Positions 1-7,941 of a stretch of DNA of 64,000 bases are shown piece after piece. Under the pieces are notes generated by a model. That model was given only the letters and a program-made list of their open reading frames with translations. It ran no database searches and was not told where the DNA came from. Origin of the DNA: Paracoccus sp. MKU1. GTDB taxonomy: Bacteria; Pseudomonadota; Alphaproteobacteria; Rhodobacterales; Rhodobacteraceae. The stretch is taken from contig NZ_LLWQ01000220.1 in assembly GCF_001447385.1 (NCBI RefSeq), positions 1 through 64,000 on the forward strand, read 5' to 3'. Both the position numbers and the translations under genes were made by a program. Position 1 is the first letter of the stretch, and each line of letters begins with the position of its first letter.

Positions 1-181
1 CCAAGCGCTTCAAGCTGCGAGTGGTGATAGGAAGATGGCCTGACAGTCGACCGGTGTCCCGAAAGCCTCTGGCGCAAAATGGCCCGACGAGGCCGGCCCC
101 TTTATGAGGATCGGGATGCGCGGATCTCCATCTTGGCAGCGGCCGAAGAGCCGACATGCCGGATACGTTTGTGCAGACTGC
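1..181. other. Left edge, no gene recognised
   Basis: No convincing coding sequence is visible here on either strand. The bases lie just beyond the point where the IS5-type transposase reading frame stops resembling a transposase, and no second IS end is visible. A 9-base direct repeat, ATACGTTTG, occurs at 163-171 and again at 223-231, straddling the breakpoint of the transposase. The left boundary may be a deletion or a nested insertion. Confidence 0.4.
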
Positions 182-550
182 TCACACCATCACCCAATCG
201 GCGCTTGCAACCGGGGCGGGCCATACGTTTGCGCCCTGACCATGGCGGTGGACCTTGACGATCGTCGCATCGACCATGGCATATTCCAGATCAGGCTCAT
301 CTGACAGCACATCGAATATGCGCCTGAAAACATCGGCTTCCCGCCAATCGCGGAACCGCCGGAACGCCGTGTTCCAGTTGCCGAACCGCTCCGGCAGGTC
401 GCGCCACGGACTGCCAGCGCGCACGATCCAGAGCACCGCCTCCAGAAACAGCCGGTTGTCCTTCCCGCTGCGTCCAGGGTCGCTTGGCTTACCCAGACAG
501 TGCGGCTCGATCCTCGCCCATTGGGCATCCGTCAGAACATCGCGATCCAT
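182..550 (-). pseudogene. IS5-family transposase, N-terminal fragment
   Basis: The 122-residue frame starts MDRDVLTDAQWARIEP and carries the typical N-terminal domain of IS5/IS427 transposases (DUF4096-like, with GSPWRDLPERFGNW near residue 46). It continues to the first catalytic motif, VDATIVKVHRHGQGA, around residues 92-106, whose aspartate starts the DDE triad. After that point the sequence no longer resembles a transposase and a stop follows 15 residues later. Members of this group normally make a full enzyme from two overlapping frames by frameshifting, but no second frame with the later D and E residues is present in bases 1-181. It is therefore a broken gene rather than an ORF A awaiting a frameshift. 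Confidence 0.8.
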
Positions 551-598
551 CCGAAGTCATGAATCACATCAGCCCCAGTTTGTGAATCCCCACACGCC
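182..598 (-). mobile_element. Truncated IS5-family insertion sequence remnant
   Basis: This is the 5' part of an IS5-type (IS427-like) element read on the minus strand. The right-hand end is clear: the inward sequence starts GGGCGTGTGGGGATTCAC at 598, and the adjacent host bases 599-602 are CTAG, which fits the YTAR-type 4-base target of the IS5 family. The transposase starts 48 bases inside this end. The other half of the transposase and the second terminal repeat are missing, so the element cannot be complete and is unlikely to be autonomous. Family assignment rests on the transposase N-terminus and the end sequence; the precise IS name is not known to me. Confidence 0.75.
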
Positions 599-602
599 CT
601 AG
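581..602 (-). repeat. IS right terminal end plus CTAG target site
   Basis: Bases 598 down to 581 on the minus strand read GGGCGTGTGGGGATTCAC, a typical outer end of an IS5-group element. The neighbouring CTAG at 599-602 would be the duplicated target. The stop codon of the arginase gene (TAG on the minus strand, 601-599) lies inside this CTAG, so the insertion landed exactly at the end of that gene and left its stop intact. Confidence 0.6.
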
Positions 603-1519
603 TAGCTGCGGGTCGGCCGGTCGAAGACCTTGCGCCCCATCAGCGAGCCGACCAGATCCACCATCAGCTTGGCAGTGCGGCCGCGCTCGTCCAGGAACGG
701 GTTCAACTCGACCAGGTCCAGCGAGGTCATCAGGCCGCTTTCGTGCAGCAGCTCGCAGACCAGATGCGCCTCGCGGAAGGTGGTGCCGCCGGGGACGGTG
801 GTGCCGACGGCCGGCGCGATCGAGGGGTCGAGGAAATCCACGTCCAGCGACACATGCAGCATGCCGTTTTCCGCGCGCACCCGGTCGAGGAATTCGCGCA
901 GGGGGGCGACGATGCCGCGCTCGTCCAGCACGCGCATGTCGTTCACGATGATCTCGGTCTCGCGCAGCGCGGCGGATTCGGCGCTGTCCACGCTGCGGAT
1001 GCCGAACATGCAGATGTTCCGGCCCGGGATCGGGGCCGGAAAGGCCGGGAAGGGGTCGAAACCCGCCAGGCCCGAGGCATAGGCCAGCGGCGTGCCGTGC
1101 AGGTTGCCGGAGCTGGTGGTCTCGACGGTGTGGAAATCGCTATGCGCGTCCAGCCACAGCACGAATTGCGGCCGACCCGCCGCCCGGGCATGCGCCGCCA
1201 CCCCGGCGAGCGTGCCAAGCGCCAGCGCGTGATCGCCGCCCAGGAAGATCGGCATCCCCTCCTCCATCGCCGCGCAGCCGGCGGCCCGCAGCGCCTCGGT
1301 CCAGGCGATGACCTCGGGCAGGTGATGCACGGCGGGGTTGGCGCAGGTCTGGCCGCGGCCGGGCGCGGGCACCAGATCGCCGCGGTCCTCGACCGTATGA
1401 CCCAGCCGGGTCAGGGTCGAGGCCAGCCCGGCCACGCGATAGGCCGCCGGGCCCATCAGGCAGCCGGGCCTGCGCTGCCCCTCGTCCACCGGGGCGCCGA
1501 TCAGGATGCAATGGGTCAT
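599..1519 (-). CDS. rocF: Arginase
   Basis: Arginase hydrolyses L-arginine to ornithine and urea using a two-manganese centre in the cytoplasm. The 306-residue protein has the three ureohydrolase metal motifs: GGDHALALG near residues 94-102, DAHSDFH at 124-130, and SLDVDFLDP at 234-242. NLHGTPLA just after the second motif is typical of arginase rather than agmatinase. An in-frame ATG exists 20 codons upstream, but the start at 1519 is preceded by a good AGGAAGG ribosome site and begins with the family-typical hydrophobic strand CILIGAPVDEG, so I chose it. The stop codon abuts an insertion sequence. There is no catabolic partner next to it, although argD and argF lie a few kilobases away. Confidence 0.9.
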   Translation of the reverse strand: MTHCILIGAPVDEGQRRPGCLMGPAAYRVAGLASTLTRLGHTVEDRGDLVPAPGRGQTCANPAVHHLPEVIAWTEALRAAGCAAMEEGMPIFLGGDHALALGTLAGVAAHARAAGRPQFVLWLDAHSDFHTVETTSSGNLHGTPLAYASGLAGFDPFPAFPAPIPGRNICMFGIRSVDSAESAALRETEIIVNDMRVLDERGIVAPLREFLDRVRAENGMLHVSLDVDFLDPSIAPAVGTTVPGGTTFREAHLVCELLHESGLMTSLDLVELNPFLDERGRTAKLMVDLVGSLMGRKVFDRPTRSY

Positions 1520-1610
1520 GCGCGTTCCTTCCTGTTCTCCTGCCCCTGAAAAGAACATGCCCGGCCGCGGAAAGTCCACAGCCGGGCAGTCGAGGGTCGG
1601 GGCAGGCGGC

Positions 1611-3752
1611 TTAGAAACTCGCCGTCAGGCCCAGCCAGAGGCGGCGGCCTTCCTGGACCGTGTTGAAGTCGGCCTCGAGAACCTCTTCGTTGAATACGTT
1701 GTAGACGGCCGCGTTGAAGGTCGCCATCTCGCTGATCCGATAGTTCGCGCCGATATCGACGGTCGTGTAGGGTGAATATTTGCGCCCGGTCTGGCCGTTG
1801 ATCTCGATCTCGCGACCATTGGTGCCGATACGCAGGCCCGAGGCGATTTCCGAGCCGTGGTAATTGGCGGAAAGCCAGCTATCCAGCCCTTCGACCGGGG
1901 TCATCCAGTCGAAGCGCAGGCTGGCCATATGCTCGGGCGTGCGCGCCAGCGGGAAGCCCGCAAAGTCGCCGGTCTTCTGTTCGGATTTCGTATAGGTATA
2001 GGACGCACGCGCCGACAGGGTTGGGGTGATGTCCCAATCCCCGGCCAGTTCCAGCCCGCTGATCTCGGCCTCATCGACGTTGAAGTTTTGGATGATGCGG
2101 CGGTAATACAGCTCGCCGTCCGAGCCCAGATACTGCGGACCGTCCGTCCAGTATTCGTATTCGTCGATCACCCCGTCGCCATCGGTATCGGTGCCCAGGC
2201 TTTTCTGCTGAAGCTTGTTGTCGAACTTGGTGTGGAAGGCCGTGGCGCTGAGGGTGAAGGTATCGGCCTCATAGACCGTGGACAGCTCGAAGTTCAGAGT
2301 TTCCTCTGGCTTCAGATCCGGGTTGCCCAGGATCACGGCGCAGGAGGGCGGCGTATTGCTGGCGCAGCCCGCGCCGCCGCTGGTATAGGCGTAACCTGGA
2401 ATGATCGAACGCAGCTCGGGCGTCTTATAGCCGGTCGAGATGCCGCCTTTCACGGTCAGGTTCTCCGTCGCGTTCCAAACCCCGTAGATACGGGGCGCGA
2501 CATGGCCGCCATAGAATTCGTTGTCGGTATAGCGCACGCCCAGGGTCAGGGCGAAATCGTCGCGCAGGCGCCATTCGTCCTCGACATAAAGCGACCATTC
2601 GTCGCCCTGGAACTTCTCGTCGCGGGGCTCTTCGCCCGGTGCAACGGCGCCGGGGTTCTGGTCGAAGATCTCGGTGCGCAGGAACTGGCCGCCGACGGTC
2701 AGCCTGTGTTCGCCGTTCCAGGACAGGGTCCGGGTCGCCTTGCCGTCCAGAACCGAGTTGCGCACTTCGGGCGAGCGCAGGTTCTCGACGAACTCCGTGC
2801 CCGGTGCGGTCCGGCTGTAGGAGGTGCGTTCGCCGGTTTCCTGCGAGAAGCTGAGCTCGGTATCCAGATCCGCAAAGCTGCCCTTGTGGGTCAGCGACCA
2901 GTGGTCGCGGTCATGGTCGCGATAGCCCAGGTCGCCATAATCCTCGGCGGTGATCCGGGTGCGGCCGGCCTCCAGCAGCACCTGATTCTGATCGTCCGCA
3001 TGCCAGGTCAGCCGCGCGCCCAGGTCGTAGTCGTCCGAGCCGCTGGGCCCGCCCGAGATCGACGAGGCGTCCTGATCGAACTTCCGGCCCCAGACTTGCA
3101 GGCCAAGCGTGTCGGCGATCAGCGGACCCGAGGCGTAGAACGAGGTCTGCCGGCTGTTTTCGAAGCCTTCCTCGTCCTGGATGACGGTCTCGACCGAAAC
3201 CGAGCCGGTCCAGGTGTCGGCGACCGGCTTGGTGATGATGTTGATCACGCCGCCCATAGCGTCCGAGCCGTAAAGCGAGGACATCGGCCCGCGCACGACC
3301 TCGATCCGGTCGATGGCGGCAATCGGCGGGATGAAGCTCTGCTCATAGCCGGCATTGCCGTTGGTGCGCGAATCGCGGGTGCTCTGACGCTTTCCGTCCA
3401 CGAGGATCAGAGTGTATTGCCCCGGCAGGCCGCGGATGAAGATATCCGACTCATTGGCGGTGCCGGTGGTGACGACGCCCTGCACCTCTTTCAGCGCATC
3501 GGTTAGGCTGGTGAAATTGCCCTTTTGCAGTTCCTCGGCGGTGATGACCGAGATGCTGGCGGGCGCCTCCTTGATGTTCTGCTCGAAACCGGCGGCGGTG
3601 ATGACGATGTTGTCGAGGACGACGACATCGGTATTTTCTTCCTGCGCCAAGGCTAGGGCAGGCGCGCAAAGTGCCGTCAGCGACAGCAGGGCCGCGCGAA
3701 TGTTGCGATGACCGCGCGCGCGGGTAGGGGAGTTAATAGGGAAGGACGGCAT
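1611..3752 (-). CDS. TonB-dependent outer-membrane receptor, CirA/FepA-like
   Basis: This is a 713-residue gated beta-barrel that would import a ferric siderophore (catecholate type by similarity) with energy from TonB-ExbBD. A signal peptide ends near ALALAQ (residues about 30-36). The plug domain follows, with AGFEQNIKEAPASISVITAEE, ILVDGKR and RIEVVRGPMSSLYGSDAMGG, very close to the plug of E. coli CirA. The protein ends in an aromatic residue (GLTASF), as outer-membrane barrels do. The longer frame upstream was rejected because AGGTGA sits just before the ATG at 3752 and the signal peptide begins there. The ligand cannot be read from sequence, and no siderophore or TonB genes are adjacent. 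Iron control is likely from the family but not demonstrated here. Confidence 0.9.
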   Translation of the reverse strand: MPSFPINSPTRARGHRNIRAALLSLTALCAPALALAQEENTDVVVLDNIVITAAGFEQNIKEAPASISVITAEELQKGNFTSLTDALKEVQGVVTTGTANESDIFIRGLPGQYTLILVDGKRQSTRDSRTNGNAGYEQSFIPPIAAIDRIEVVRGPMSSLYGSDAMGGVINIITKPVADTWTGSVSVETVIQDEEGFENSRQTSFYASGPLIADTLGLQVWGRKFDQDASSISGGPSGSDDYDLGARLTWHADDQNQVLLEAGRTRITAEDYGDLGYRDHDRDHWSLTHKGSFADLDTELSFSQETGERTSYSRTAPGTEFVENLRSPEVRNSVLDGKATRTLSWNGEHRLTVGGQFLRTEIFDQNPGAVAPGEEPRDEKFQGDEWSLYVEDEWRLRDDFALTLGVRYTDNEFYGGHVAPRIYGVWNATENLTVKGGISTGYKTPELRSIIPGYAYTSGGAGCASNTPPSCAVILGNPDLKPEETLNFELSTVYEADTFTLSATAFHTKFDNKLQQKSLGTDTDGDGVIDEYEYWTDGPQYLGSDGELYYRRIIQNFNVDEAEISGLELAGDWDITPTLSARASYTYTKSEQKTGDFAGFPLARTPEHMASLRFDWMTPVEGLDSWLSANYHGSEIASGLRIGTNGREIEINGQTGRKYSPYTTVDIGANYRISEMATFNAAVYNVFNEEVLEADFNTVQEGRRLWLGLTASF

Positions 3753-3765
3753 CGTCACCTCTCGA

Positions 3766-3784
3766 CAACAAAAACAGATTGTTG
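3766..3784. promoter_or_regulatory. Inverted repeat before the TonB receptor gene
   Basis: CAACA (3766-3770) and TGTTG (3780-3784) form a short inverted repeat with nine A-rich bases between, directly upstream of the ribosome site of the receptor gene. Its position and AT-richness against a GC-rich background make an operator plausible. It does not clearly match a Fur, Irr or RirA box, so the regulator is unknown. Confidence 0.25.
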
Positions 3785-3887
3785 CCTGGGCCGAGAGGGC
3801 GAGAGGGGAGTGCCGTGACCTGGGTAGCTGCCGGCGGTTAACCAGCCCCCCTTTCGCGGGACAAGGGATCATCCTGTTCGGGGAGGG

Positions 3888-3911
3888 TTCTGTGGCGCGA
3901 ATGCCACAGAA
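3888..3911. terminator. Hairpin between metG and the TonB receptor gene
   Basis: Perfect 9-base arms, TTCTGTGGC and GCCACAGAA, with a 6-base loop lie about 33 bases past the metG stop (minus strand). There is no T-run, so this is either a weak or Rho-assisted terminator for metG or an operator for the receptor gene that follows. Confidence 0.4.
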
Positions 3912-3944
3912 TCGCGTCATTTTGCCGCAAGGTAGGGGCCGGGG

Positions 3945-5663
3945 TCAGTCGCGGATGCCCTTGAAGCGGTCTTGCCACTCGTCGCGGCTTTCGTCGCTGA
4001 TCTTGGCGAACAGCACGTCGGGCACGGTGAAGCCATGGCCGGGGGGCAGGGCCTCCAGCGCGGCGCGGACATCGTCGGGCCAGGTGCGATCCTCGGTCCG
4101 CATCGCCGCCAGCATCGCATCCGCCGCGAAGGGGATGAAGGGCGCAGACAGAACCGCGTAAAGCCGGATCAGGTTCAGCCCCAACCTCACCTGCATCGCG
4201 GCCTTGTCGGGGTCGGTCTTGAAGGTCGACCAGGGCGCCGCCGATTGCAGGTATTCGTTGCCGAGCACCCAGATCGCGCGCAGTTCGGCCGCCGACTTGC
4301 GGACCTCGACATGGTCCATGAAGCCTTCATAGGCGCGGATGCGGGTGGTCAGCGCCTCGATCAGCGCCTCTTCCTCGGGGCCGTAGCTGCCGCCTTCGGG
4401 GATGGTCTCGCCGAACTTGCTGCGGCAGAACTTGGTGATGCGGCTGACGAAATTGCCCAGCACGTCGGCCAGGTCCTTGTTCACCGATTGCTGGAAATTG
4501 TCCCAGGTGAATTCGCTGTCGCCCGATTCGGGGGCGTGCGACAGCAGCCACCAGCGCCAGTAATCGGCGGGCAGGATCGACAGCGCCTGGTCCATGAACA
4601 CGCCGCGCCCCTGCGAGGTGCTGAACTGGCCGCCGTCATAGGTCAGGTAGTTGAAGCTCTTGATGTAATCGACCAGCTTCCACGGCTCGCCCGAGCCGAT
4701 GATCGTGGCCGGGAAGGAAAGCGTGTGGAAGGGCACGTTGTCCTTGCCCATGAACTGGGTATAGGTCACGTCCTCGGCGCCCTCGTCCAGGCGCCACCAG
4801 CGGCGCCAGGCGCTGTCGGGCTCGGCCCGCGCATCGGCGCCCTCGGCGGTGGCGGCGATATATTCGATGGGCGCGTCGAACCAGACGTAGAAGACCTTGC
4901 CCTCCATCCCCGGCCAGGGCTTGTCGCCTTTCTTCACCGGGATGCCCCAGTCGAGGTCGCGGGTGATGCCGCGATCCTGCAAGCCGTCGCCGTCGTTCAG
5001 CCATTTCTTCGCGATCGAAGTGGTCAGGATCGGCCAGTCGGCCTTGCTGTCGATCCAGGCCGCGATCTGGTCCTTCAGCGAGCGCTGACGCAGATAGAGA
5101 TGCTTGGTCGCCCGCACCTCCAGATTGGTCGAGCCGGAAATCGCCGAGCGCGGTTCGATCAGGTCGGTCGGGTCCAGCTGCTTGGTGCAGTTCTCGCACT
5201 GGTCGCCGCGCGCCTTGTCGTAGCCGCAATTGGGACAGGTGCCCTCGATATAGCGGTCGGGCAGGAAGCGGCTGTCGTCGATGGAATAGACCTGCCGCTC
5301 CTCGACCTCGGCGATATAGCCGTTCTCGTCCAGCTTGCCGGCGAAATGCTGGGTCAGCACATGGTTGCGCTCGCTGGAGGAGCGGCCGAAATGGTCGAAG
5401 GACAGGCCGAAATTGCGCGCGATTTCCGCCTGGATCTCATGCATCTCGGCGCAATAGACCGGGACTGGCTTGCCGGCCTTGGCGGCGGCAAGCTCGGCGG
5501 GGGTGCCGTGTTCGTCGGTGGCGCAGATGAACATCACCTCATGCCCCCGGCTGCGCAGATAGCGGGCGTAAAGGTCCGCCGGAAGCTGCGAGCCGACAAG
5601 ATTGCCGAGATGCTTGATCCCGTTGATATAGGGGATTGCCGAGGTGATGAGATGCCGCGCCAT
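3945..5663 (-). CDS. metG: Methionyl-tRNA synthetase
   Basis: Charges tRNA-Met with methionine, including the initiator. The 572-residue protein begins MARHLITSAIPYING with the class I signature HLGN (residues 18-21, in place of HIGH). A zinc knuckle CPNC...CENC spans about 143-159. The KMSKS position reads FSTSQ at about 347-351, a substitution seen in one branch of bacterial MetG. The C-terminal anticodon-binding helices are present, but there is no extra EMAP-like dimer domain. An upstream in-frame ATG at 5705 would add 14 polar residues without family support, so 5663 is preferred. It stands alone on the minus strand, with a Nudix gene starting about 100 bases upstream. Confidence 0.95.
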   Translation of the reverse strand: MARHLITSAIPYINGIKHLGNLVGSQLPADLYARYLRSRGHEVMFICATDEHGTPAELAAAKAGKPVPVYCAEMHEIQAEIARNFGLSFDHFGRSSSERNHVLTQHFAGKLDENGYIAEVEERQVYSIDDSRFLPDRYIEGTCPNCGYDKARGDQCENCTKQLDPTDLIEPRSAISGSTNLEVRATKHLYLRQRSLKDQIAAWIDSKADWPILTTSIAKKWLNDGDGLQDRGITRDLDWGIPVKKGDKPWPGMEGKVFYVWFDAPIEYIAATAEGADARAEPDSAWRRWWRLDEGAEDVTYTQFMGKDNVPFHTLSFPATIIGSGEPWKLVDYIKSFNYLTYDGGQFSTSQGRGVFMDQALSILPADYWRWWLLSHAPESGDSEFTWDNFQQSVNKDLADVLGNFVSRITKFCRSKFGETIPEGGSYGPEEEALIEALTTRIRAYEGFMDHVEVRKSAAELRAIWVLGNEYLQSAAPWSTFKTDPDKAAMQVRLGLNLIRLYAVLSAPFIPFAADAMLAAMRTEDRTWPDDVRAALEALPPGHGFTVPDVLFAKISDESRDEWQDRFKGIRD

Positions 5664-5759
5664 GTTCGGATCCTGTTGGGTTTCTTGCGCTTCTTTATCC
5701 AGCACGGACGGCGAAGGCCAGCGGTTCGGGGGTTTGCCGTCGCGGCCTGGATCGCGGGA

Positions 5760-6203
5760 TCAGCAGGCCGCCTGCCGGCAGGCCAGCGCCTTGCGGATCA
5801 CATCGGGCACGCTGGCGCTGAGCGGCAGCCGGCCGGCCAGGATGTCCCCGACCGCCACCCAGCGTGCGTCCAGCGCATCGTCCGCTGCCACCGGCTCGCC
5901 CGCGACGTGGTCGCAGAGCACCGCCGCCAGCAGGAAGTGAAAGCGCAGCGCGCCATCCGCGCCGCGCTCGATCACGTCGATATTGTCCAGATAGGCGCGT
6001 GGCCGGCCGATGACGCCGGTTTCCTCGGCCAGTTCGCGGACGGCGGCGTCAAGCGCGGTCTCGCCCGGCTCGACATGGCCGCCGGGAAAGCCCCAAAGAC
6101 CGGCATCGGGCGGGTTGCGGCGCCGGACCAGCAGCGCGCGGGCCGCGTCGCCGAAGCCGTCCAGCGTGACGGCCAGCGCCGCGAGCCGGGGAAAATCGGG
6201 CAC
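5760..6203 (-). CDS. Nudix hydrolase
   Basis: A 147-residue Nudix protein. The Nudix box fits exactly at residues 42-64: G-x5-E-x7-REL-x-EE-x-GV, with the sequence GHVEPGE then RELAEETGV. Such enzymes cleave nucleoside diphosphates linked to another group; the substrate here cannot be assigned, although MutT-like or ADP-ribose pyrophosphatase-like roles are usual for this size. The start is GTG at 6203, immediately after the stop codon of gcrA with no spacer, so translation is probably coupled to gcrA on the same transcript. It could be a housekeeping passenger rather than a partner of GcrA. Confidence 0.85.
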   Translation of the reverse strand: MPDFPRLAALAVTLDGFGDAARALLVRRRNPPDAGLWGFPGGHVEPGETALDAAVRELAEETGVIGRPRAYLDNIDVIERGADGALRFHFLLAAVLCDHVAGEPVAADDALDARWVAVGDILAGRLPLSASVPDVIRKALACRQAAC

Positions 6204-6815
6204 CTAGCGCCTGCGGTCCCGGCGCGAGCTCATCGGCTGGAAGGCCACGCCGACATGTGCCTCGCAATAGGGCTTGCCGGGGACCGAGGGCAGGCCGCAG
6301 AACCAGAACTTGTCGGTCGCCGGGTCGCCGATCGGCCATTTGCAGGTGCGCTCGGTCAGCTCCATCAGCGTCAGCTTGCGGGCGCGCTTCTCGACCTCGC
6401 GCACCGAGGCCAGCGCCTCGGGGCTGATCTCGTTGGCCGAGGGCTGCGGCGGCAGCGGCTGGCCGGCCGGCACGATGGGCCTGCGGTTGAAGCTCGCCGG
6501 CTGCGGCGCGGGCTCGGGCACGGGTTCCGGCGTGGGAGCCGCCGCCGCGGCGGGTTTCGGCTGGGGCGCCGCGGCCGGTTCGGGGGCGGGCTTCGGTTCG
6601 GGCGCGGGGGCCGCTGCCGCGACAGCGGGTTTCGCGATGGGTTCGGGCGCCGGGTCGGCGCCGTCCTCGGCGCGATTCGACAGGCCCAGGCGATGGACCT
6701 TGCCGATCACCGCGTTGCGGGTCACGCCGCCCAGCTCCTTGGCGATCTGGCTGGCCGACTGGCCCTCGGCCCACATGCGTTTCAACGTCTCGACGCGCTC
6801 GTCGGTCCAGGACAT
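6204..6815 (-). CDS. gcrA: GcrA cell-cycle regulator
   Basis: GcrA is an alphaproteobacterial transcription cofactor that binds sigma-70 holoenzyme and promoters carrying methylated GANTC sites. The 203-residue protein starts MSWTDERVETLKRMW and has the DNA-binding helix-turn-helix SASQIAKELGGVTRNAVIGK within the first 45 residues. A Pro/Ala-rich linker of roughly 75 residues follows, then the conserved C-terminal sigma-interacting part with WPIGDPATDKFWFCG and YCEAHVGVA. An in-frame ATG 19 codons upstream was rejected because AGGAAAGG precedes the ATG at 6815 and the family begins there. A strong hairpin sits just upstream of this ribosome site. The Nudix gene follows without a gap. Confidence 0.93.
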   Translation of the reverse strand: MSWTDERVETLKRMWAEGQSASQIAKELGGVTRNAVIGKVHRLGLSNRAEDGADPAPEPIAKPAVAAAAPAPEPKPAPEPAAAPQPKPAAAAAPTPEPVPEPAPQPASFNRRPIVPAGQPLPPQPSANEISPEALASVREVEKRARKLTLMELTERTCKWPIGDPATDKFWFCGLPSVPGKPYCEAHVGVAFQPMSSRRDRRR

Positions 6816-6830
6816 GGCTTGCCTTTCCTG

Positions 6831-6852
6831 CGCCGGGATGCGTCCCGGCGCT
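6831..6852 (-). promoter_or_regulatory. Hairpin abutting the gcrA ribosome-binding site
   Basis: Perfect 9-base arms, GCGCCGGGA and TCCCGGCGC, enclose a four-base loop. On the minus-strand transcript this stem ends right where the Shine-Dalgarno AGGAAAGG of gcrA begins. There is no T-run and it precedes a gene, so it looks like a 5' leader structure that could affect ribosome access or RNA stability. Confidence 0.5.
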
Positions 6853-6946
6853 CTTCGTGCTAGTGGCTTCAATTCCGCAAGACCCGGGCTTAAATCCGGG
6901 GATAGCCAGATTTACCCATCCGAGCCCGCAAATTCAAGGAGCCCCG

Positions 6947-7768
6947 ATGCAGCCAGACCCGACCAGCCCCGGATTCCGCCAGATGGGTGTGCGCCGCTTC
7001 GGGCGGGTGAACTGGCTGGGCCTCTATACGCTCAGCCGACGCGAGATCATGCGCTTCATGAGCGTGTGGCAACAGACCATCTTCGCGCCGCTGATGACCT
7101 CGGCGCTGTTCGTGATCGTCTTCGCGCTGGCGCTGGGGCAAAACCGGGGCGAGGTGATGGGCCTGCCTTACCTGGCCTTCCTGGGCCCCGGCATCCTGAT
7201 GATGACGGTGATCCAGAACGCCTTCGCCAATACCTCGTCCAGCATCATCTCGGCCAAGATGCAGGGCAATATCGTCGATACGCTGATGCCGCCCCTGTCG
7301 GCGGGCGAGATCCTGGCCGGCTATCTGACCGGAGCCGTGACGCGGGCGCTGATCGTCGCCGCCGCCATCGCCGCCGGCATGGCGCTGGTCATCGGGCAGG
7401 GGGTGGCGCATCCGCTCTGGGCGCTGACATTCATCGTGCTGGGCGCCTTGCTGATGGGCGGTCTGGGGCTGCTGGCCGCGATTGTGGCGCAGAAATTCGA
7501 CCAGATGGCGGTCATCACCAATTTCATCGTCACGCCGCTGTCCTTCCTGTCGGGCACCTTCTATTCGGTCGAGGCGCTGCCCGAGCCGTTCCGGGTGCTG
7601 GCGCATTGGAACCCGATCTTCTACCTGATCGACGGCGCGCGCTACGGCATCACCGGGGTTTCCGACGCGCCGGTGCTGCGCGGGCTGGCGGTCTGCGGGC
7701 TGACGGTGGCGCTGGTGCTGTTCACGGCATGGCGCTGGCTGGCTTCGGGCTATCGCATGAAGCCCTGA
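6947..7768 (+). CDS. ABC-2 type transporter permease (orphan)
   Basis: A 273-residue inner-membrane protein with six hydrophobic spans and the ABC-2 family pattern: an N-terminal amphipathic stretch (GLYTLSRREIMRFM), PGILMMTVIQNAFANTSSS in the middle, and a C-terminal half with LSFLSGTFYSVEALPEPF and NPIFYLIDGARYG. This resembles YadH/NodJ-type permeases that export lipid-linked or polysaccharide substrates with a separate ATPase. No ATPase gene is adjacent; one of a related type lies at 35826. The start at 6947 follows AAGGAG; a longer in-frame version would add 30 residues without family support. It is divergent from gcrA. Substrate unknown. Confidence 0.85.
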   Translation: MQPDPTSPGFRQMGVRRFGRVNWLGLYTLSRREIMRFMSVWQQTIFAPLMTSALFVIVFALALGQNRGEVMGLPYLAFLGPGILMMTVIQNAFANTSSSIISAKMQGNIVDTLMPPLSAGEILAGYLTGAVTRALIVAAAIAAGMALVIGQGVAHPLWALTFIVLGALLMGGLGLLAAIVAQKFDQMAVITNFIVTPLSFLSGTFYSVEALPEPFRVLAHWNPIFYLIDGARYGITGVSDAPVLRGLAVCGLTVALVLFTAWRWLASGYRMKP

Positions 7769-7848
7769 AAACCCCGTTGCACGGCGCACGCTTCCGCGCT
7801 ATGCGACGGGACATGATCGTTCGGACCGCCCATATCGCCCGTCCCCGA

Positions 7849-7865
7849 CGTTGACGCCGTCAACG
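7849..7865. promoter_or_regulatory. Palindrome upstream of argD
   Basis: CGTTGAC and GTCAACG are perfect 7-base arms separated by three bases, about 76 bases before the argD start. The geometry suits a dimeric repressor or activator site. The cognate regulator is unknown and no regulator gene is adjacent. Confidence 0.35.
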
Positions 7866-7941
7866 ACCGATCCCGCCTGCCTTACCGCCTTTCCGTCAGC
7901 CATGGCGCCGCCAAGCGGCCGTTCCCAGAGAGGGTAACTCC

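Noticed and set aside
182..598. A functional two-frame IS5 transposase made by frameshifting
   Set aside because: The second frame with the later catalytic D and E is not present in the left-hand bases, so the element is broken.
3753..3944. A cobalamin riboswitch before the TonB receptor gene
   Set aside because: The leader has a hairpin and GC-rich blocks but not the conserved B12-box bases, so I do not call one.
3972..6863. A 963-codon plus-strand frame antisense to metG, Nudix and gcrA
   Set aside because: Composition is typical of an antisense frame, and it has no ribosome site or family match.
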